Shown: piece after piece, positions 1 to 5,698 of the stretch
How the letters are laid out: each line of letters starts with the position of its first letter
How positions within the stretch are numbered: position 1 is the first letter of the stretch
Assembly (NCBI GenBank): GCA_903958915.1
Contig: CAJBVC010000935.1
Coordinates: forward strand, 1 to 5,698
Source: an uncultured beta proteobacterium
GTDB taxonomy: Bacteria; Pseudomonadota; Gammaproteobacteria; Burkholderiales; Burkholderiaceae_C
DNA length: 5,698 bases
Direction of reading: 5' to 3'
Notes under the pieces: model-generated
Database searches by the model: none
Seen by the model: only the letters and a program-made list of their open reading frames with translations
What the model was told of the DNA's origin: nothing
Program-made: the position numbers and the translations under genes

Positions 1-2
1 CG

Positions 3-407
3 ATCGAACTCTGTCGCATTGCCGACCAGGCCCCAGAGATCTGCTTTTCGGTGTTGTCGCCCGGTTCCCACATCATGCCGCACTACGGCGTAACCAACAC
101 TCGCCTGGTGATGCATCTGCCGCTTCTGGTGCCCAGCGATTGCGCGCTGCGCATCGTCGACGGTGGCGAACATTGCTGGAGGGAGGGTGAACTGATGATG
201 TTTGACGACACTTACCAGCACGAAGAGTGGAACCGCTCCGCGTCAACCCGCATGATTCTGCTGATGGACTGCTGGAACCCGCATCTGACCGACCCCGAGC
301 GCCTTGCCGTGAAACAGCTGGTTGAAACCATATCCGACTTTCAGCGGCTGGATAACTTTGCCCCGCTAGACCCCGCGGGAGTTGCCAATTTGCTACAAAA
401 ATCATAA
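3..407 (+). CDS. Aspartyl/asparaginyl beta-hydroxylase domain protein, C-terminal part (5' end outside window)
   Basis: The frame is open from the left edge, so the gene is truncated by the window; the GTG at 51 lies inside the conserved domain and is not its start. The fragment carries the catalytic core of the AspH family, non-haem Fe(II)/2-oxoglutarate dioxygenases that hydroxylate Asp/Asn side chains. Visible motifs are FSVLSPGSH, PHYGVTNTR, a HLPLLVP strand, FDDTYQHEEW and a closing DCWNPHLT. The two iron-ligand histidines are encoded at 81-83 and 219-221, 46 residues apart as in human AspH (H679 and H725). A further His (114-116) matches H690, and Arg (249-251) matches the 2-oxoglutarate-binding R735. 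At the position of human R688 there is Val (108-110), possibly a subfamily trait. Some bacterial homologues carry N-terminal TPR repeats; whether this one does cannot be seen. The protein substrate is unknown. The family call is firm. Confidence 0.9.
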   Translation: MELCRIADQAPEICFSVLSPGSHIMPHYGVTNTRLVMHLPLLVPSDCALRIVDGGEHCWREGELMMFDDTYQHEEWNRSASTRMILLMDCWNPHLTDPERLAVKQLVETISDFQRLDNFAPLDPAGVANLLQKS

Positions 408-508
408 ATCCACAACCTGCAATGCATACCATAAGCTTGGTGGTAGATTCAGTAGGTCAACCCTCTCCTTATGCACGCTAACTTTTAACTTCATGAAAAT
501 ACCAAAAA
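408..508 (+). promoter_or_regulatory. Intergenic leader of the TonB-dependent receptor gene (probable promoter region)
   Basis: This gap of about 100 bp separates the hydroxylase stop from the receptor start and is more AT-rich than the flanking genes. I see no convincing terminator hairpin after the hydroxylase, so read-through from upstream is possible. The best promoter-like element is TGG-TAGATT at 441-449, an extended -10 with 4 of 6 matches to TATAAT, but no good -35 box sits 17 bp upstream. I could not recognise a Fur box or another operator. The last 20 bases before the receptor ATG are A-rich and lack a Shine-Dalgarno sequence. The regulatory role is inferred from position only. Confidence 0.25.
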
Positions 509-3500
509 ATGACACACACTCCCACCTTTAAACCTATCTACAAGCCTGTTGCGCTGGCAGTGATGGCGCTGGTCTTTTTGCAGTCGGCCGCTGCGCAAAC
601 TGCTCCCGTAGCCGCGGATACAGCAGACGCCAACAAACCCGCAGCAGAAAACGCTCAGAAGCTCGAAGCGGTTGTCGTGTCAGGCTCGCGTATCAAGCGC
701 GATACCTTCAGCACACCAGCACCGGTCACCATCATCCGCAATGAAGATGCAGTTTCGGCTGGCTTCACCTCCACTGCACAAGTGCTGCAAAGCACAGCCG
801 TCACCGGCGGACAGGGCCAAATCAACAACGCCTACGGCGGTTTCGTCACCGATGGCGGCCCTGGCGCCAACACGATCGGCCTGCGTGGCTTCGCTCCAAC
901 GCGCTCCTTGGTGTTGTTGAACGGTCGCCGCATGGCTCCGTCTGGCACGCGTGGCTCGGTCGGCGCAGCCGATTTGAATACCCTGCCCAGCTCCATCATT
1001 GACCGCATCGAGGTCTTGAAGGACGGGGCTTCGTCGATTTACGGATCGGACGCGGTGGCTGGTGTGGTGAACATCATCACCAAGAAGAACCTGACCTCGT
1101 TTAATGTGGATGCCTCTACATCGCGCCCCGTGAATGGTGGCGGCGCCGCAAACAACTTTTCCATTTCTGGCGGCAAAGTCACCGATAACATGCGCTTCCT
1201 GGCCTCGTACCAGGTTAACCAGCAAGAAAGTTTGACGCTGGGTCAACGCGACTGGACCCAATGCAACACCGATTACCGCCGCACCAGCAAAGACGGAGTC
1301 GTGGGGGATTGGGGCAGCTTTGACTTTGTGGATCCGAGCACTGGCAAGCCCAAGTGCTACCCGATCAGCGGCACCGGCTCCAATGGTGTGACGATCAATA
1401 CTCTTGGCACCGCCAGTCGCACGGGCGTTGGTGCCCCCGGCTCGGTAGGTACTTCGTTTAACCGCTGGCGCCCCAACGCCGCCATCACCACAGGTTTGGT
1501 GGGCTATGAAGGTGTTGGTGGTGGTGCGAATAGCTTGAACGTTCGTGACACGTTTGATCCGCGCACGCTGAACCGCACGCTGCTGTCACCAGTGCGCAAC
1601 CAGAACCTGTATGCACAAGGCGGCGTAGATTTACATATGCTGGGTGATGCCGAGCTGTACTACGAAGTGTTGCTGAATCGCCGGGATTCGAGTCAAACGG
1701 GCTTTCGCCAGTTTTCGCTGGACTACCAACAGGGCAGCCCGCTGATTCCCACCAGTCTCCAGTCCCTCCCAGCATTCCTGGGGCCACAACCTACCACCAA
1801 CGGTAAAAACGTCGGGGTGCGCGCCTTCATCGGTTTCGGTAACGACCAATCCAGCCAGGCCGTTGACTTCAGCCGGCTCGCCGCAGGTTTGCGCGGCGCT
1901 TTGGCAAACACAGGCTGGGATTACGACGTTTCGATTACCAGCAGCCAAAGCAGTGGCTCTTACACATCCTATGCTTTCTTGACAGATCGCCTTGCGCAAA
2001 GCTCCAACGTGGTCGCTAGTGGCAGCGGTTTTGCCTGCGTCAACCCTGCCAACGGCTGTGTTGCAGCACCTGCTTTGACCGCCGCAGTGATTGGCGGTCA
2101 ACTGCCTGCTGATTATGTGAACTACGTTTGGCAACCGTTTACCGGCATGACCAAGTTCAAGGAAGATGTGCTGACAGCTTCAATTACCGGTCCGCTGTTC
2201 TCGATGCCCTACGGCAAAGTGAAGGGTGCCTTTGGTGCCGAAACCCGCAAGTCCAGCATTGACGACACACCTTCAGCCGATTCCATCGCGGGTAATCTGT
2301 TTAACTTTACGTCCTCCACACCTACGCGGGGTAGCGATCGCTCCAATGACGTATTCGGTGAAATTGAAGTCCCCTTGCTGAAGAATTTGCCGGGCGCTCA
2401 AGAGCTCACCTTGAATGCCTCGGGCCGCTGGTCCAACTACGAGTCGTACGGTGCTGCGTCTACCTACAAGGCGGGATTGGTGTGGACTCCGGTGAAATCG
2501 GTCACTTTGCGGGGAACCAAGGGCACGTCTTACCGCGCGCCCGCACTTTATGAGCAGTTTTTGGGCGCTACGTCTGGCTTCTCCAGCCAGTCCAACGACC
2601 CCTGCAACAACTGGGATTCACCCACCAACGCCGGTACCGTGCGCTCCAAGAATTGCCAAAGCGAAGGGCTTCCGGCCGGCTTCAACGCCAACCAAAGCAT
2701 CGCGATCATTGGTGTTGGCGGACGTGAGGCTGGCCTGAAGGCAGAAACTTCTGAGAACAAATCCTTTGGCGTCATTTTCCAGCCCGCATTGGCGACTGGC
2801 TGGGGCGATCTGAATCTGGCGGTTGACCGCTTTGACATCAAGGTTGACAACGGTGTTGCCAGCATAGGTGGTGTTTCAATCCTGAACCGCTGCTATGACG
2901 ACACGGCCTTCCGCGCCGGTGGCAGTTTCTGCCGCCTCGTTTCGCCACGCAACGCAACGACCAATGCACTCACGGTTACGAACGGCTTCATCAACCTGGC
3001 GACCGACGTGGTTCGTGGATATGACATCACTGCGCGCTATACGAACGATGTAGGCACCGGCCGTCTGCGCACGAACTTGTCGCTCACCAAGTACGACGAA
3101 CAATCGAACAAGTTGTTTGCCAACGACCCAATGGACGATTTCAACGGCACGATTGCGAACCCCGCGTGGTCGGGCGCCCTGGATGTCAACTACACCGTAA
3201 AAGCCTGGAACTACTACTATGGCCTGGAGTGGGTTGGTGCAACCTCGAGCTACGAGTACCTTGAGGAAGATGCAGCGACTAGCACCTACAAGCTCGACAC
3301 CCCCAGCTACTTCCTGCATTCAGCGTCCATCCAGTACAAGGACACGGTTGGCAAGTGGAGTGCCACGTTTGGCGTTCGCAACCTGGCCGACACGAAGCCC
3401 CCGGTGATTTCTGCCCAAGCTGGCTACAACCGGGTTGGCAACGCTCCGCTGTACAGCGGCTATGACTACATGGGCCGCCGGTTCTTCCTGAACGTGTCGA

Positions 3501-3511
3501 TGTCGTTCTAA
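509..3511 (+). CDS. TonB-dependent outer-membrane receptor (plug plus beta-barrel), substrate unknown
   Basis: This is a complete 1000-residue active-transport receptor of the outer membrane, driven by TonB-ExbB-ExbD. Residues 1-29 form a Sec signal peptide: basic start, hydrophobic stretch at about 13-26, cleavage after SAAA before Gln30. A TonB-box-like segment (LEAVVVSGSRI) lies at 52-62. The plug spans about 62-195, with LRGFAPTRSLVLLNGRR (125-141) and IDRIEVLKDGASSIYGSDAV (164-183). The rest is a 22-strand-type barrel with the late motif LKAETSENKSFG from 743 and a C-terminal VSMSF ending in Phe, the usual Bam signal. There is no N-terminal STN signalling domain, so it is not a FecA-like transducer. 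All eight cysteines fall in four close pairs. An in-frame TGA at 494-496 leaves ATG 509 as the only sensible start, although it has no Shine-Dalgarno. The secreted S9 peptidase downstream suggests a peptide-like ligand, but siderophore or sugar uptake cannot be excluded. Confidence 0.95.
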   Translation: MTHTPTFKPIYKPVALAVMALVFLQSAAAQTAPVAADTADANKPAAENAQKLEAVVVSGSRIKRDTFSTPAPVTIIRNEDAVSAGFTSTAQVLQSTAVTGGQGQINNAYGGFVTDGGPGANTIGLRGFAPTRSLVLLNGRRMAPSGTRGSVGAADLNTLPSSIIDRIEVLKDGASSIYGSDAVAGVVNIITKKNLTSFNVDASTSRPVNGGGAANNFSISGGKVTDNMRFLASYQVNQQESLTLGQRDWTQCNTDYRRTSKDGVVGDWGSFDFVDPSTGKPKCYPISGTGSNGVTINTLGTASRTGVGAPGSVGTSFNRWRPNAAITTGLVGYEGVGGGANSLNVRDTFDPRTLNRTLLSPVRNQNLYAQGGVDLHMLGDAELYYEVLLNRRDSSQTGFRQFSLDYQQGSPLIPTSLQSLPAFLGPQPTTNGKNVGVRAFIGFGNDQSSQAVDFSRLAAGLRGALANTGWDYDVSITSSQSSGSYTSYAFLTDRLAQSSNVVASGSGFACVNPANGCVAAPALTAAVIGGQLPADYVNYVWQPFTGMTKFKEDVLTASITGPLFSMPYGKVKGAFGAETRKSSIDDTPSADSIAGNLFNFTSSTPTRGSDRSNDVFGEIEVPLLKNLPGAQELTLNASGRWSNYESYGAASTYKAGLVWTPVKSVTLRGTKGTSYRAPALYEQFLGATSGFSSQSNDPCNNWDSPTNAGTVRSKNCQSEGLPAGFNANQSIAIIGVGGREAGLKAETSENKSFGVIFQPALATGWGDLNLAVDRFDIKVDNGVASIGGVSILNRCYDDTAFRAGGSFCRLVSPRNATTNALTVTNGFINLATDVVRGYDITARYTNDVGTGRLRTNLSLTKYDEQSNKLFANDPMDDFNGTIANPAWSGALDVNYTVKAWNYYYGLEWVGATSSYEYLEEDAATSTYKLDTPSYFLHSASIQYKDTVGKWSATFGVRNLADTKPPVISAQAGYNRVGNAPLYSGYDYMGRRFFLNVSMSF

Positions 3512-3524
3512 TCTGCGTCCCCAA

Positions 3525-3562
3525 AGGCCCTGGCAACCAAGTTGTCAGGGCCTATTTTATTT
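3525..3562 (+). terminator. Intrinsic terminator-like hairpin between receptor and peptidase genes
   Basis: An inverted repeat of 13 base pairs (AGGCCCTGGCAAC at 3525-3537 with GTTGTCAGGGCCT at 3541-3553) encloses a 3-nt CAA loop. It has a single G-U wobble and no bulges. A T-rich run, attttattta, follows directly at 3554-3563. This is the classical shape of a Rho-independent terminator for the receptor transcript, starting 14 bp after its stop codon. The peptidase ribosome binding site begins right at the end of the T-run, so this element must also shape peptidase expression, by attenuation, by partial read-through, or as a 3'-end stabiliser. Confidence 0.85.
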
Positions 3563-3566
3563 AGGA
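3563..3566 (+). promoter_or_regulatory. Ribosome binding site AGGA that favours the GTG start of the peptidase
   Basis: AGGA at 3563-3566 lies only 1 nt before the ATG at 3568, too close to serve it. It lies 7 nt before the in-frame GTG at 3574, which is an ideal spacing. An in-frame TAG at 3562-3564 excludes longer versions. GTG at 3574 also gives a cleaner signal-peptide start (M-K-N-L). Confidence 0.6.
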
Positions 3567-3573
3567 AATGATC

Positions 3574-5649
3574 GTGAAAAATTTGGCTTCATCATTTGGT
3601 GGTGTCGGAATCTGCGTGGCACTTTCGTGCTTGTTTGCGGGCCAGGCTTTGGCGCAAACCGTTGCGCCTCCCGCTACCATTCGGGTGCCGACCATGGAAC
3701 AGTTGGCGCAGTTTCCGTCCATGACGGGGTTCCGCGTGTCACCCGACGGCAAGCACATGCTTGCCATTGAAAGCGCGGGGGACATGCGCAACATCGTGGT
3801 TTGGAAACTGGCCGATCTGTCGGCCAAGCCGACTGTGATCGGTGCGAAGAATATGCTGATCAGCAGTGCATCATTCTTGAAAAATGACATGTTGGTGGTG
3901 AATCTGAGTCAGCCCTACGACTACCGTGGTGATCGGCTGGTGAAGACATTCATTAGCAAACTATTGTTCACAGATCTGGAAGGGAAAAACTGGATTGAGC
4001 CCATGGCATCCGTTGAAATCGCCCGGACCTCAGATGCAAAGGTCCAGGCGGCGCTCGCCAACCCTGCAGTCTTGAGCCGCATGCCGACCGACCCAGACCA
4101 CATCGTGCTGGAAAGCGACTCCCGAGGCGACACCCGGGACGTGTTCCGTTACAACGTACGAACGGGTGCGTCCACCCGCCTGATGCGGCTGGGCGAAAAC
4201 GATAGCAGCGTGCGGGTCAACGATGCGGGTGTACCTTGGGCTAAGTCGCGTGGAGGCACGGATGGAAGAGGAGCGTTCGTCGCCATCGACTTTCGTTCGG
4301 CAAAGGGTGATTGGGAAGAGCACTTTCGCAGTTACGTTAAAGACCGCGATGTGGTTGATGTCATTGCGCCAGGCGGGAAGCCCAATATCGCCATCATCCA
4401 GAGCAATGTGGGACAGGAGTTCTCGGCCATTTACGAGTACGACGTTGTTGAGAAGAAAACCGTTTCCAAGTTGTTTGAACACAAGTTCTTCGATGCCGTG
4501 GGCGTGCGCAGCTTGGACAACGATGATGGTACGCCAGGGCCGGATGGTTTTGATGGATTCGTCTACGCAGGTCTGTTTGGTTCGGACACTCACTGGGAAA
4601 AGCCAGATATTGAAGCGGTGATTCAAGGCATGGCGCAGGCGCTAGGTATCAGGCAAATTAACCAGAAAATCATGGCCGTATCGGGTTCGAGTCAAGCCGA
4701 AGTGCGCGAATTGGACGGCGTGTCTGTGCAATTGGTGCGGCGTATTCCAGGTGAGGCGCCAACCTACTTGTTCCAAGTTAGTGGCCTCACCTACCCTACC
4801 GAGCATTACCTGCTGAAAAAGCAGAATTTGCAGTTGCTGGCCAAAGGGTACCCCGCCATCGACAGGGCCGCTTTGGGAGCCGCGCGTTTCGTCTATTACC
4901 CGGCGCGTGACGGGCTCAACATTCCGGCTTACCTGACTGTGCCCAACGAAAAACTGTGCGGCCCGGGGCCGTATGCCGCTGTGGTACACCCGCACGGCGG
5001 CCCCTGGGGCCGCGACACCATGAATTTCGACGGGTCCGGCTGGGTCCCTTTGCTGGTGACCCAATGCCGGGTGGTGTTGCAACCGCAGTTTCGCGGCTCT
5101 GCGGATTGGGGGCGCACCCTGTGGCTTGCCGGTGACGGTGAGTGGGGTCAGAAAATGCAGGACGACAAGGACGACGGCGCCAAGTGGCTGGTTAGCCAAA
5201 AGCTGGCTGACCCGGGCAGAATGGCGATGTTTGGATTTTCGTACGGCGGATATGCGGCGTTTGCGGCCGCTGTGCGACCCAACGATTTGTACAAGTGCGC
5301 CATTGCTGGCGCCGGGGTATCGGACATAAAGCGAATCACAGCGCGCAGCTATACAAATCCCTATTTCAAAGATGCGCAGGAGTCCACAATTCGCGGTTTG
5401 AATCCTCTGGAGCAAGCCGACAAAATCAAGATCCCCATCATGGTCTACCACGGCGATCGGGACCAAACCGTCCCACTGACGCAGTCAGACCTGTTTGTCG
5501 ACCGTGCCAAGGCCGCGGGCAAACCGGTTGAGTACCACGTGCTGAAGGACTATGCGCACGGCCCGGCGTGGACCCGTCAAACCATGACCCAGCAGCTGAC
5601 CATCATCAGTGACTACCTGAAAACCGGCTGTGGCGGTGGCGGGCTCTGA
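3574..5649 (+). CDS. Secreted S9 family (prolyl oligopeptidase-like) serine peptidase
   Basis: This is a predicted periplasmic serine peptidase of 691 residues from the GTG start (693 from ATG 3568); numbering here is from the GTG. Residues 1-27 are a Sec signal peptide cleaved after ALA before Gln28. An N-terminal beta-propeller covers about 40-425, with a blade motif FRVSPDGKHML near 53-63 that aligns with other S9 enzymes. The alpha/beta-hydrolase domain covers about 435-688: HGGP (474-477), QFRGSADWG (505-513), nucleophile elbow GFSYGGY with Ser556, HGDRDQTVP with Asp630, and YAHG with His662. The triad is complete, so activity is expected. Length and order fit the family (DPP4, acylaminoacyl-peptidase and lasso-peptide isopeptidase AtxE relatives). 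Cleavage specificity cannot be read from sequence. Oddities are an Asp/Gly-rich loop at 315-328 and a glycine-rich C-terminal tail. The gene follows the receptor after 62 bp containing a hairpin, so the two probably act on the same imported substrate. Confidence 0.93.
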   Translation: MKNLASSFGGVGICVALSCLFAGQALAQTVAPPATIRVPTMEQLAQFPSMTGFRVSPDGKHMLAIESAGDMRNIVVWKLADLSAKPTVIGAKNMLISSASFLKNDMLVVNLSQPYDYRGDRLVKTFISKLLFTDLEGKNWIEPMASVEIARTSDAKVQAALANPAVLSRMPTDPDHIVLESDSRGDTRDVFRYNVRTGASTRLMRLGENDSSVRVNDAGVPWAKSRGGTDGRGAFVAIDFRSAKGDWEEHFRSYVKDRDVVDVIAPGGKPNIAIIQSNVGQEFSAIYEYDVVEKKTVSKLFEHKFFDAVGVRSLDNDDGTPGPDGFDGFVYAGLFGSDTHWEKPDIEAVIQGMAQALGIRQINQKIMAVSGSSQAEVRELDGVSVQLVRRIPGEAPTYLFQVSGLTYPTEHYLLKKQNLQLLAKGYPAIDRAALGAARFVYYPARDGLNIPAYLTVPNEKLCGPGPYAAVVHPHGGPWGRDTMNFDGSGWVPLLVTQCRVVLQPQFRGSADWGRTLWLAGDGEWGQKMQDDKDDGAKWLVSQKLADPGRMAMFGFSYGGYAAFAAAVRPNDLYKCAIAGAGVSDIKRITARSYTNPYFKDAQESTIRGLNPLEQADKIKIPIMVYHGDRDQTVPLTQSDLFVDRAKAAGKPVEYHVLKDYAHGPAWTRQTMTQQLTIISDYLKTGCGGGGL

Positions 5650-5658
5650 AGTGCTCTG

Positions 5659-5698
5659 AAAAACATAGCTGGTTACGCACTATCCACGGGCGCTGAAG
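5659..5698. repeat. Possible partial Comamonadaceae-type dispersed intergenic repeat, cut by window end
   Basis: The non-coding tail after the peptidase contains aaaacatagctggttacgc followed by ctatccacgggcgctgaag. From memory this resembles the short imperfect palindromic repeats ('atagctgctagcgctt...aagcgctagag') scattered between genes in Comamonadaceae such as Acidovorax, Polaromonas and Rhodoferax. Only an imperfect dyad (ttacgc against gcgctgaa) is visible, and the right edge may cut the element. There is no U-tract, so I do not call it a terminator, although such repeats often follow stop codons. Confidence 0.4.

Noticed and set aside
51..407. Complete 118-residue ORF starting at GTG 51
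   Set aside because: The frame is open to the left edge and the upstream codons continue the AspH domain (ADQAPEICFSV), so this is the tail of a longer gene.
427..445. Small dyad TACC...GGTA after the hydroxylase as a terminator or operator
   Set aside because: The stem is only 4 bp and there is no T-run; this is within chance expectation.
509..700. FecA-type N-terminal signalling (STN) domain on the receptor
   Set aside because: Only about 22 residues separate the predicted cleavage site from the TonB box, too short for an STN domain, and no sigma/anti-sigma pair is visible in the window.
680..1261. 193-codon minus-strand frame over the receptor plug region
   Set aside because: It is antisense to highly conserved plug motifs, with no recognisable domain or ribosome binding site.
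3613..3630. Lipobox-like Ala-Leu-Ser-Cys in the peptidase signal peptide
   Set aside because: Position -3 is Ala and -2 is Leu, a poor match to the L-[AS]-[GAS]-C consensus, while a good signal peptidase I site (ALA before Gln) follows eight residues later.
4030..4626. 198-codon minus-strand frame over the peptidase propeller
   Set aside because: It lies fully within the peptidase coding region, and its translation has no family features.
4642..5466. 274-codon open frame on the minus strand inside the peptidase gene
   Set aside because: It lies wholly antisense to a well-supported S9 domain, and its translation shows no recognisable domain; it is a shadow of coding bias.

Overview
The window looks like a piece of a betaproteobacterial chromosome, most likely Burkholderiales and possibly Comamonadaceae. 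The evidence is moderately high GC, Gram-negative envelope proteins with Sec signal peptides, and a downstream tail that resembles the dispersed 'atagctg...gcgct' intergenic repeat I associate with Comamonadaceae. The taxon is an inference from style, not from a marker gene.

Layout, all on the + strand: (1) positions 3-407 hold the C-terminal catalytic part of an aspartyl/asparaginyl beta-hydroxylase-type Fe(II)/2-oxoglutarate dioxygenase, cut by the left edge. (2) A gap of about 100 bp (408-508) must carry the translation start region, and probably the promoter, of the next gene. (3) Positions 509-3511 encode a complete 1000-residue TonB-dependent outer-membrane receptor with signal peptide, TonB box, plug, barrel and C-terminal Phe. 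(4) A 56-bp gap contains a strong intrinsic-terminator-like hairpin followed at once by a ribosome binding site. (5) Positions 3574-5649 encode a complete secreted S9 (prolyl oligopeptidase family) serine peptidase with an intact Ser/Asp/His triad. (6) Positions 5650-5698 are non-coding and end in a likely partial dispersed repeat.

The receptor and the peptidase form a coherent pair: an outer-membrane active importer and a serine peptidase predicted to be periplasmic. This suggests uptake and hydrolysis of a peptide or peptide-like substrate. The same receptor plus S9 arrangement is known from proteobacterial lasso-peptide loci, where the S9 enzyme is an isopeptidase (AtxE type). No precursor peptide, cyclase, sigma factor or anti-sigma factor is visible here, so that link is a hypothesis. 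The hydroxylase upstream may belong to the same locus or may only be a neighbour. No mobile element, RNA gene or CRISPR array was found. The genes belong to known families; any novelty would lie in the substrate and in the combination.
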